From: Diphasiastrum complanatum
Taxonomy: Eukaryota > Streptophyta > Lycopodiopsida > Lycopodiales > Lycopodiaceae
NCBI GenBank assembly: GCA_029204225.1
Contig: CM055095.1
Span: 41,287,719 to 41,351,718 of the forward strand
Direction: 5' to 3'
DNA length: 64,000 bases
The notes under the pieces were generated by a model. It made no database searches. It saw only the letters and a list, made by a program, of their open reading frames with translations, and was not told where the DNA came from. Shown here piece after piece: positions 24,190-34,329 of the stretch. A program made the position numbers and the translations under genes. The first letter of the stretch is position 1. Each line of letters starts with the position of its first letter.

Positions 24190-25828
24190 AGAGCAAATCG
24201 GATTACATCACTATTACAAATAAAAAAATTATGACATAAATTAATATACATACATGTGATGGATCAATAGGTGGTCTACATCGACTGATGGAAGAGCTTG
24301 AAGATGAACCAATTAATAGTTGTTCATTGTACTTTAGTCTTGATTGCTCTTTTTTTTCTGTGATAGAGTTCAATTCTTTTTTCTTTCTCTAAATCACGTG
24401 GAGGTACGATAATTTTCCTAGAATTCATAATTCCAATCAAATGTCATTGTAAGAATAAATTTGCAAGAAAAATTATACACTCATATTCAAATAACAAATA
24501 AAGTGCAATTGATGTCAATATCAATAACAATATATACTTGTTGTTGCGATCATGAGATGAATCGCTATCTGATGATGATGACATCGTCGATGACATATAC
24601 ACACTATAGCCAGCTACTCTATACCAGATCATAAGTAATCATTATGAGACCGTATGTTCCGAACAAATATAATAAAATTTGTTAAAGACATGCCAACATC
24701 TAATCCATGTATATTCTACTTATGCTTAATGTAAATCTAATATCCTAGTAACATTGCTATCAAGAAAATTGCTTGGGTAGGGCAACACATGACGAGCAAT
24801 CAAAATGAGGTTCATACTGACAAATGTTAGACATCCGTAGATAGTGCGTGCAGGCCTATCTCAACTAGATTAAAAACCACATAGCAGTCAATGTTCGAAG
24901 CTCTCAGTTTAAACTCTTGTCTAAGATGAGTGATGATCTCACTCGATCTTTCTTTCAAGATGGAATGATCAAAATCAAACAATCAGTCATATACTCAATT
25001 GATTCATTGCCCACTCAATCAATCATTTAATTAATTAGTACTTGTCTCAAGTTAGTTAAAGGTAAATCTCTTTGGATTGGCCTAGTGTGCCATGGTAACT
25101 CATGACGAGCAATATGCATTCGCCCTTTCTATCTATGGTTGCTTTGTATGCAAAAATCATATACTGGATAACACACCATTGATCAACATCTTTATTACAA
25201 TGCTAAATGATATTTCAACTAATTACTATGATTTCATATAAGGTTATATAGGTCACACATCAACAATTAAAAAGATTTATCATATAGGTCACATATCACT
25301 AAGGTCCTCAATATAACATAAATGCTTTTGATCATGAATCTAAATGACCGCATGCAACCATTAAAGAGGCCACATGACAAAAGCAAAAAAAAATTATTTG
25401 ACCATGTAATTATGTCATCAAATTATATCAAATCTATGACACCTAGATTATTAATAAACTAAATGTTTTTTGACATCACCGATTTGACATAATATTATGT
25501 CATAAAATCTTAAAAAACTTGTCAAATTACTTGTTTAATAATAATATGTACTATTTCTTATCTCATGATTTTGACTTGTATGTCAAATCTCAAGAAAAAT
25601 AAAATCTATAACAATATAAAACTATTTTTAACAATTAAATACTACCATAATGATCTTTAAATTGATTTTTTTACATTCCATCATATTAAAAAATATATTT
25701 TATGTATCTTACAATAAAATATTCTCATAAAATCTAGAAAAGATTATGAGAATATTGAATGACATCTGAAGCATGCAAGCCCATGTGGGGGACCCTCTCA
25801 CGTGCCAAGAGAGAGAAAAAAAACGCGT
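24190..25828. other. AT-rich sequence without recognisable genes
   Basis: I see no domain, RNA gene or strong repeat here. A short Ser/Asp-rich minus-strand frame lies at 24444-24632. The stretch has the composition of decayed transposon sequence. Confidence 0.4.
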
Positions 25829-25892
25829 GGAACATCCACGCGTGGATATCGCGTGGATTATCCACGCGTGGATAATCCACGCGAAACTTGAA
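25829..25892. repeat. left array of the GCGTGGAT palindromic motif
   Basis: About five overlapping copies of CGCGTGGAT or its complement lie in 64 bp, including the palindrome CGCGTGGATAATCCACGCG. The same motif fills 28110-28570. Confidence 0.9.
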
Positions 25893-26201
25893 TGCCAATA
25901 AAATAGCATTTCCGCGAGCATTCTTGCTCCTCTACTTTTGCTTTCAAGTTTTATAGGTTTTCTAATCTAGTGTTTAGTGCTCTTGCTTGCTATTGCTCTT
26001 CTAAGCTCTACAGATCTTGCTTGCTTGCTCTTGGTTGCTCTTCATTGCTAGTGATCTTGCTCTATTGATCTTGTTTGTTCTTGCTTACTATTAATCTATT
26101 GCTTTCTATTCATTGCTTACTCTTCTAATCTAAAAGTCTTCAATACTCTTTCACTCCCATTCTCCACTACTTTCTAACTTTCAAAGTTTTTCTTTGATAC
26201 A

Positions 26202-27304
26202 ATGTCTTCAAGTGTTAGGTCAAGTGGAAGGTCAAGTGGGAGACCATCTAGGAGAAGAGCTCGTGAGGAGGCCGAAGAATATAATCAAGAGTGGTTTGAG
26301 AATCTATCTCCTCAATAAAAAGATAGAATAAAAAATCTTGTGTTATCTTCTTCGAGTGAGTCATCCGAGAGAAGAGCTTTCGAAGGTGCCCCTTTCCAAG
26401 AATCGTGTAGTGTGTATTATGATCTTAATCCACGTGGTGGAGTTATAAAAAATACGCGTGACAATGTAGTTCATGCCCATTTGCGTGATTTAGTTGTTTT
26501 ATATTTTGGTAAAGATTACATGATCGATTGGTCCTCCCAATCGCTTGAAGACAAAATAAAATAATAGAGACTTTGTATTTTGAATTCCCTCTAGTAGGAC
26601 TTGGGCCTTGAATACAATGTGCCTTTGGATTCGAGACAAAAGGCAATTGATGAGAAGAGCCGTGAGGAATCCCAAGAATCCCACGAAGCTTGGATGGTGC
26701 TCCAAAAGGGATTGGAGGAAGGTGAAAGGGGAATTGTTGCAAAACAATCCCCAAAAGTATGAACAACAACGTAGGGCCGCCACCGAAAAGCTCTTAAAAC
26801 ATGGCCAAAGTCACTTGGGATCGGGAGGAAGGGGCAATCTAGAGGCCCGATTTGTAAGTGCAATATTTTTTAATATGATTCTATTTTTGTAGTGAGATTG
26901 TTAATGTTTTTTATTGCTAAACTATATTTTTTTGTTGAATGTAGCTTAGTGATTTTGGAAGACACATGACCGCCGCGGAGTACAAGCAAGGTTACGATCA
27001 TGGATATGCCGACCTCAAGGATTTTATGGAATCCCATGGATTGTTTCCAATCGTAAACTCTTAACCTTTATTGTTTTGTGATTGTTTACTTTGTGGTTTA
27101 CAAGTTTAATCTCAATTTAATTAAATCTTTGATTCTATTTTGTAGAGAGGCTCTACAACTTCAAGTGTTCGTGATGTGGAAGAAAATGTGGAAGAGAACG
27201 TGGAAGAGTACGTGAATGAGAGCGAAGGGGAGTTTGAAGATGTGGACACCAACGTACACCTACAAGTTGAAGGAGGCGAGGAGGGAGGAAGTGATGATGA
27301 GTAG
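26202..27304 (+). pseudogene. decayed three-exon gene between the motif arrays
   Basis: ATG 26202 opens MSSSVRSSGRSSGRPSRRRAR, with in-frame stops at about 26316 and 26565 and frame changes before 26620. The end of exon 1 reads NPQKYEQQRRAATEKLLKHGQ...GSGGRGNLEARF to 26853. Introns 26854-26944 and 27053-27145 have GT...AG ends, and all three exon ends are in phase. Exon 2 reads LSDFGRHMTAAEYKQGYDHGYADLK; exon 3 is very acidic and ends at TAG 27302. The layout distantly recalls the plant Ptta/En/Spm accessory transposase family (KxxxNR...GSKxF), but I cannot confirm this. Its position between arrays of one palindromic motif suggests it belongs to a DNA transposon. Confidence 0.5.
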
Positions 27305-27436
27305 AGGTTTTTAAATTAAATGTAAGGCCTTGTAGAAGGCAATGTAGGAAGAGAGAATTTATTCTCTCATCAATGTACTTGTTTTTAAATCAATCAATAT
27401 AATGTTTTGGCATCACATCATTCTTGCAAAAATTTT

Positions 27437-27610
27437 GAATGCATATATTTTTAATCCATGAATGCAAATGTATAGTCCATTGAATGCACATCTATTGATT
27501 GCAAATGTATCTATTGATGTATTCAATGCAATGTATAGTCTATTTAATGCACATCTATGCAATGCAAATGTATCCATTGATGAATTCAATGCAATATATC
27601 TATTTTAGCA
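27437..27610 (+). repeat. imperfect repeats rich in TGCAAATGTAT
   Basis: Phrases such as AATGCAAATGTAT, AATGCACATCTAT and ATTCAATGCAAT recur two to three times each, making roughly two copies of an 80-bp unit downstream of the decayed gene. Confidence 0.7.
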
Positions 27611-28109
27611 CATGATTTGCATGCTAGAATGCACAATAAAAAGTAATGGAAAGCACAATGGAAAGTAATGGAAACCACAATATAATGCATCAATAGATAA
27701 CACATTAAGTTATCAACTAAATATCGAATGAATCAAAATAAATGTGAATTTACCTTTACTATTGTATCTCCATTGTTTTGCAATCTTTGCTTTTCCTTTT
27801 GCATGCACTTGATCTTTGAATCCTTTGCAATGAAAGCTCATTTTTCATTTTTCATATCCAAACCTACATCACAAACAAAAAAGATCTTAAAACTTATGAT
27901 CACAAAACACATACTATTAACATCCATCAATGAACTAAAAATCCTAAACACTATCAATCTTCTCACTCACATTCATCCTCATCTCATTCTCACTCCCATC
28001 TATACTCTCTTTTTCTCTCTCTCACACAACACAAAAATAGAAATTCACCTCTAGTTTCGGAACGAACCACATTTTGGTTCGCGCCAAATGTTTTTTTTTT
28101 GGACAAAAA
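27611..28109. other. no gene seen
   Basis: AT-rich; an open frame at 27728-28054 has no recognisable domain. Confidence 0.4.
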
Positions 28110-28570
28110 TTTTTGCGTAGATTATCAACACGTGGATAATCCACGCAAATTCCAGAAACCTATTTGCATGGATACCATGTGGATATAAAAAAACTTTTAT
28201 CCACACGGTATCCACAGCCTCAACTCTCTGGATTTTGCGTGGATCAAGCAAATTTCGCGTGGATAATCCACGCGATATCCACGCAATATCCACACAATAT
28301 CCACACAAAAGCCAAGCCTTTTTTATTTAATTTTTACTATGGCGTGGATTATCCACGCGAAATTAGAATTCTTATTTTCGGCTCCGGGTGTAGGAGGTTT
28401 GCCCGGCTGCCGATAGTCGGACTTGGCATGGATAATCCACGCATTTTGAATTTCACGACATCCGGCCGATCTGCTGCCGAAAATGACATTTGCGTGGAAC
28501 ATCCACGCGTGGATAATCCGCGCGCTTGTATCCACGCGTATATCCACGCCAATCCACGGCTATATCCATG
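28110..28570. repeat. right array of the GCGTGGAT palindromic motif
   Basis: About 20 copies of TCCACGC/GCGTGGA, in both orientations, are spread over 460 bp. Several are joined as GCGTGGATAATCCACGCG (for example near 28257, 28342 and 28502). The poly Trp-Ile-Ile-His frames here are products of the motif, not genes. Confidence 0.9.
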
Positions 28571-28775
28571 CGAATTTTTTTTTGCCCGCGCGTCCTTCTT
28601 TGTATTGTGTGTGGATATTTGCTATATGTGTTCTTGTGTTCCTTAGTCTTTGGACAATCATCGCTTGTCAGCACCATCTCTGCAAGCATTGGAGTGTTTG
28701 CTCCTTTGCAGTTCAGCATCCATTGGAAGTAGGAAGTTTTCGCTATTCCATTACTCACCTATTTTTAACATGGTA

Positions 28776-29045
28776 TCAAAGCATTCTAATTTGGTATCAG
28801 AATATTTTTAATCTCTTATCAGATTGATCCATCATAGTATCAATGCTAGATTACGATATCAGAGTAGTTATTACTACTCCCTTTATCTGAACCGTCACAG
28901 TATCAGATTTGTGATCTCTATCACGCCTAATACTATCACGATATCAGAGCGCATAGCTCTAATACTTGATATCTTTTGTGATATCAAATTGATATCATAT
29001 TTTTCAGTTCATATCATCTTTTTCAGTATCAGAGAATTGATTTCC
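28776..29045 (+). repeat. copia C3 primer site and reiterated TATCAGA leader
   Basis: TGGTATCAAAGC at about 28780 follows an LTR-like end (TTTTTAACA) and matches the tRNA-iMet primer site. The next 260 bases hold about ten more variants of (T/A)(G/A)TATCA(G/A)A, including GATATCAGAGCGC and CAGTATCAGAG, before gag begins. The 5' LTR upstream is not clearly delimited. Confidence 0.7.
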
Positions 29046-29103
29046 TATTGTTGGCATCACTACATCTTAGCGTCATCGATACAATCAACAGAGTAAGTTC
29101 CAT

Positions 29104-30138
29104 ATGGATTCTCAAAGTAAAGTCGGTCTTATCGTACACAAGCTGAATGGATCCAATTATCATTTATGAAAATTCAAGATGAAGACCTTGCTAATCGCCA
29201 ACGAGTTGTGGGGTGTTGTTATAGGTATCGAAGTGAAATCTGAAGACGACACAGAAAACTCAAAGTGGAAATTGAAAGATGGCAAAGCTTTCGCGCTTAT
29301 CATCCTCAATATATCAGATATGCAGATTGTTCACATACTTGAAGCCAAAAATTCAAAAGAAGTTTGGGACATCTTGAGCTCACTATATGATGTGAGAGAC
29401 GTAACTACCAAGTTACACCTATGAAAAAAACTCTTCACACTCAAGATGTGAAATAGTGATTCTCTTCAGAGTCACATTAACCAGTTTAAGAATCTCTTGC
29501 AACAGATGGCCGTTGTCAGATCAATCATAGACGATTAAGATGCAATAATGACATTGCTTTCAAGTCTGCCCTCTACATATGAGAACTGGGTGATGATCAT
29601 TATGACACACTCAGATTTAACTCTTACTAGAGTTATCACTATGTTGCTGCAAGAAGATAATCGAAGAAGTCAAGACACTTCGTCTACTTTCTCATCTCAG
29701 GCTCTATACGTCAAAAAAGGCTCAAAATGACAGAAGCAGAAAAGCTCCAAAAAGGCTGCAATGAATCAAAAGTCGACTCAAAGTCAAGAATAATCATCAA
29801 ATCCACAGTCGAAGAAGAAGATGTTTTGAAGGTATTGCAAACGCAATAACCATGAGATCCAGGATTGCTGAATTCTCAAAGCAAAGAATGCAACCAAACA
29901 ACCTGATCAACAAGCAAATATAGTTACATCATTTCCCCAAGTCTAAGTGGAGGAAGACGCATTTATGGCCAAAGACCAAAGCGTAGTTTTGGATGATTCT
30001 TGGTTTCTGGATTTTGGAACTACTCAACACATGACCATCAACGTGAGATCTTCAACTCCTATATGCCTTACAGCACAAAAAAGTACATTCATCTTGGTGA
30101 CAATAGCACTCACACTATTGAAGGTGAAGGTACTGTAA
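29104..30138 (+). pseudogene. copia C3 gag and protease
   Basis: From ATG 29104 (MDSQSKVGLIVHKLNGSNYHL) one frame covers gag and protease with many stops (for example TGA 29167, where relatives have Trp). Recognisable are the UBN2-type core (SKEVWDILSSLYD; MTLLSSLPSTYENWV), the zinc knuckle with its first Cys codon now TGA (stop-RYCKRNNHEIQDC, about 29830), and the protease as WFLDFGTTQHMT instead of DSGAT. The family is shared with C1 and C2. Confidence 0.85.
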
Positions 30139-31300
30139 GATTGTGATTCCAGCATGATCAATCAAACTATTGTCAAAAGTTTTATATGTTCCTAAACTCT
30201 CTACAAATTTGTTATCAATAAGTAGAATTACAGATTTAGGTCATAAGGTGGAGTTTGAATCTGATCAATGCAGAATTATTGATAGGAGTAACAAGATCCT
30301 TGTACTGTTTATATAGATTGGCGCATTGTTTATCTGAAACTAGTCAAGACTTGAAAACTTTTGTTCTTATCAATAAAACATTACTATGGCATCATCGCTT
30401 AGGACACTTGAATTATGCATATGTATTGGACATGTCCAGACGATCCATGGCTCTTGATCTCGATTATCCTTTTGGCAAAGTTGATCTCCCTATCTGTCAT
30501 AGCTGCATCTTTGGAAATTAGACTAGGATTTCTTTTTTATCAAGCCATAGGCATGCAGCAAAAGGTCTGTTAGATGTTGTTTATACAGATATATGTGGAC
30601 CTATGCAAACTCTTTAATTACTAGATAAAAAGTATTTCATTACCTTTATTGACGAATTCTCCAGAAGAACAACTGCCAGTATTTCATTAAACAAAAATCA
30701 GAGGCTTTCATCAAGTTCAGACAATTCAACGAACATGCAGAAAATTAGACTAGTAAACAAATCAAAACACTAAGGTCAGATAATGGGGGAGAATATATCT
30801 CCACCGAATTCAAAGAGCACTGCCTTAACAACGGCATTGAGCAACAATACATTGCCTCCTATTCGCCTCAGTCAAATGGTCAAAACCTTAATCGGATCGG
30901 CAAAGTGCTTGTTATTACATGCGACACTTCCGAAGTCCTTCTAGGCTGAAGCTGTTTCAACAACAACCTATATTCAGAACATATGTCCTACTAAAGGTCT
31001 CTCAGACAAAACACCATTCGAAGTTTAGACAGGTACCAAACTTGAGTTTTTGGATGTATTGCTTATGCGCAGATTCCTCATGATCTTAGGAAGAAGCTTG
31101 ACTTCCAGAGTATCAAATGTATTTTCATCAGTTACACTACTTCAGTTACAAAGCAGACGGAAGCATCGATAGAAGAAAAGCTCGACTTGTCGCCAAATAA
31201 GTTTCTCAGGTATACAACGTCGATTACACTGAGACTTTCAATCCAGTAGTCAAGCATTCTTCTATTCGACTTTTGCTATCATTTGCTGCTGCAGAAACCC
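30139..31300 (+). pseudogene. copia C3 integrase and RT start
   Basis: The pre-integrase domain (LLWHHRLGHLNYAYVLDMSRR...ICHSC) spans about 30385-30515. The integrase core has VVYTDICGPMQ and, in another frame, the second Asp near 30780. Around 30879 about 18 bases present in C1 are missing, which removes the catalytic Glu and its neighbours. The RT start (ARLVAK-stop-VSQVYNVDYTETFNPVVKH) runs to about 31300, where it breaks off; palm and RNase H are absent. Confidence 0.85.
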
Positions 31301-31309
31301 AAAAAAGAT

Positions 31310-31941
31310 GACTCGAATTTTTCAAGCAGAAGATCGACTCGCATTTTTTCAGAATTTCTTGATACCGGATCGACTCGACTCGACTCGACTCGTATTTTTT
31401 CGAGTTAGTCTCGTATTTTCTCGAGTCATTGTGATTTCTCGAGTCATTGTATTTTTCGATATCGGTTAGAAAAATCCAACCCACGACGCAGCGATGATGG
31501 ACGACCTACTTTGTACATGCATTTACAATTACTATGTCAGTTGTAATAAATGTAGTAGATAGACTGTAATGCTTACAAGGTACTGATCGATTGAAATAAG
31601 ATGTAGATATTGTCAAAAGGAAGACTTCTATAGCAAGTGTAATTACACTCAACGATCAACCAAGCTGAAGTCGATTTTGCTTCCAGCCATCGTACTCAAT
31701 ATTTTTCAATCAATCATAGTTCAATTTTATCTACACTACTGTATTGTTCTATTGCGCATTGTTACTGATTGTCCGTCTTGATTATTCGCTGCTAACTAAC
31801 GTGCTTCCGATCCACAACCATTCGTTGCTTACTTCTGCTGCTATGCCACCAATTTTCGATATATCAGAGCTCTGTTTCTATCAGTGCTCTACTAATTCGA
31901 TATCAGTCGATCCTTCTGCATTATCCACATTTTCAGACAAG
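31310..31941 (+). mobile_element. LTR of copia C3 with a GACTC tract
   Basis: The stretch shares organisation and short phrases with the C1 LTR and ends just before AGGTATCAGAGC (31943-31954), a primer-site match. A run of CGACTC repeats lies at about 31370-31392, with scattered CTCGAGTCA to 31450. A primer site after this LTR shows that a second internal region once followed, so the element was probably tandem (LTR-internal-LTR-internal). Confidence 0.65.
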
Positions 31942-31954
31942 GTATCAGAGCTCA

Positions 31955-32826
31955 TTTATGATAACCTACCACCTTCCGACAAAATCTTGAAAATAATGTT
32001 CATAATTTTTTTTTTGAAATTTTCATATCACATTATGTACGATAATGGATGAAGGACCTCCAAACAATTATTATCTAGTTCATAAAAGTGATACTACTCA
32101 AGGTGGTTTTAGACTACATTGCTTGGCAAGTCCCAAATTTGAAATGGAGTCATCCCATTGGTCTAAGGAGGAAAAATGAGTCTTGTTCTCTTTCAAACTA
32201 TCTTGAGTTGGCCATCATGTGGCAAATGAGGTGGCATGGGACCCATGCCACGTAGGGGCAACTCAAGCACATTTTTTGGTCCTCGGGACATTGCCTGACA
32301 TGTTGAGCTACTAAGGGCAATTTAACAAAAATGGACTAATGGAATGGTAGGGATTCAAATTGGCCGATCAAATTGTGACCCTTCATTTAACATTTGCCAT
32401 CCAAGTCTTAAAGGGACTCGGGTGGTCTGTCAACTCACTTGCCAAAGCTTAAAAATGGGCAGCAAGCCAAAGGGCCAAGCAAAAGGACTTGTCAATAATT
32501 TGAAACCATAGCCATGTAAACATTAACTCCAATGACACATGCCCTGTGCTATTTCTCTCTCACATCGTGGATGCACGTGTGATAGAAAGAATTCGCTCTC
32601 CAAACCCAAAAGAAAAGAAAAGGAAAAAGGCTAAATTAGCTGACACCTCATGCTCGCTATCATGTATGTAGCCCGTAGCCCACTTCTCAGTCTCTCCATA
32701 CTCCATGCTTATCTAATACTACACTGTACTCATCAATTATAGGAAGAGGAGGGGGTTCACCTCCTGCTGCATGGAATAACATTGTCCTTTACCTTCCTTT
32801 GCTATCCTGTGGCCATTACACAACCA

Positions 32827-32830
<4 letters not shown>
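31955..32830. other. no gene seen; distal upstream region of the stress-protein gene
   Basis: A short leader remnant of C3 ends near 32040. Beyond it I see no coding domain. Promoter elements cannot be assigned with confidence. Confidence 0.4.

Positions 32831-32898
<68 letters not shown>
32831..32898. repeat. (TC)n microsatellite
   Basis: 34 TC units. Confidence 0.97.
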
Positions 32899-32901
<3 letters not shown>

Positions 32902-32987
32902 GGCAAACTACATCAATTGAACACCTTGCAACTGCCATAACTGGGAACTTTGCCTTTCTTTTGTTGTTTTTCCTTCTCTGAATGCAC

Positions 32988-32990
<3 letters not shown>

Positions 32991-33077
<87 letters not shown>

Positions 33078-33096
33078 GGCGCGCGCGCGCGCGCGC
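32991..33096. repeat. compound (TC)n-(AC)n-(GC)n microsatellite
   Basis: TC x15 (32991-33020) is followed by AC x27 (33021-33074), a short GTGG link, and CG x9 (about 33079-33096). The last two are alternating purine-pyrimidine tracts. They lie about 0.8 kb before the probable transcription start of the stress-protein gene. Confidence 0.95.
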
Positions 33097-33266
33097 GACC
33101 TGCTGCGCAAGATTCACCCAGCTTCATTGCAACGATCAACCTGAAATACAACGAAAAGCATCAGATTGAAACAATAACTACTAGAATCACACTCTCATTC
33201 CGTGAGAGGTCGAATTACAAAAATTGATGGCATGACAGAGTTGTTCATAGCTGAAAACGTAAGGCG

Positions 33267-33269
<3 letters not shown>

Positions 33270-33342
<73 letters not shown>
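33270..33342. repeat. (TC)n microsatellite
   Basis: About 36 TC units; further CT-rich sequence continues to 33480. Confidence 0.96.
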
Positions 33343-33344
<2 letters not shown>

Positions 33345-33638
33345 GCTCGCACCCCCCTCCCTCACTCCTCAATCGCATTGGATGTGTCTCTCTCTCGATC
33401 CATCGCTCGCTCTCTATGTCTCTCTCTGAAAAATTCTCTTTCTAGGATCGCTCGCTCTCTGTCTCTCTCTGAAAATTTCTCTTTCCAGAAGTTTCTAATA
33501 TCACGTGATCTATCTCTAAAATCAACGTGATTGCATGTCAACACCACTTCACTGCCTTTCAATTGCCAGTCAAATACGTTTTAGGGCAAACGTGGACCAA
33601 TGAAAATTTAAAAAACCCATTTTGTTTAAATGGGGTGA

Positions 33639-33642
<4 letters not shown>

Positions 33643-33689
<47 letters not shown>
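33643..33689. repeat. (TC)n-(AC)n microsatellite
   Basis: About 13 TC units, then 10 AC units. Confidence 0.95.
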
Positions 33690-33865
33690 CAAAGTCGCTT
33701 AATGGCACGGAAGTGGGTAATGCCCGCACCAGTGGGTATGAGGACTTAACGTGATGCAAGTTGCTAAGAGAACATGATCTTTCAGAGATTGAAATCATGT
33801 GACATGAACTCGATGCGTCGCGCTTAATCTCATGCGTGCTAGTAAGCTACGAGGGCCCCACACAC

Positions 33866-34160
33866 ATATAATAGAAAAAGTGAGGTGGGAGTGGTCCCCA
33901 AGAAAATAGAACGGACTGCCACATTGGTGAAAGCTATTGGAGCAGAAATCTGTATCACTCAATGGAGCTTCTAGATACAGATTTCTCTAGTACCATAGTT
34001 GATCCCTTCAATCTCGTCATTCAGCTGTCGTTCCTCACCATTTCAGAAGAATGTAAAAGAGAGTATGCAGGAATTGGATATTGAGTATGCCGGAATCGGA
34101 TTTCGAGCTTGGTTTCTGATCCAAATCTTGTGTGCAGTGAAGCTTGAGTTCGTACCTGAG
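33866..34160 (+). promoter_or_regulatory. probable core promoter and 5' UTR exon of the stress-protein gene
   Basis: A TATA-like ATATAATA at 33866-33873 is followed by a possible untranslated exon ending in CCTGAG|GTGGGT at 34160/34161. A matching acceptor (TGTTTCAG) at 34328 gives a 168-base intron just before the start codon. A small upstream ORF, 33962-34084 (40 codons), would lie in this exon. Transcript ends are inferred, not seen. Confidence 0.45.
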
Positions 34161-34329
34161 GTGGGTTGGAAGAAGCTCTTGTTTTGTTCGCCTATAATGA
34201 AACTAAAGTGGTTATTGTGAGCCGATGAGGTGTGGGAAAGGACGAACTTAGGACATGAAGATAGAAGTATGCTATGTTGAGTTTCAGTTTTGCCTGGTCT
34301 GAATTGCATGGCATTTTATGTGTTTCAGG

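Noticed and set aside
28164-28646. A 160-codon frame with repeated HAWIIHAISTR-like peptides
   Set aside because: The peptide repeats follow from the GCGTGGATAATCCACGC DNA motif and appear on both strands.
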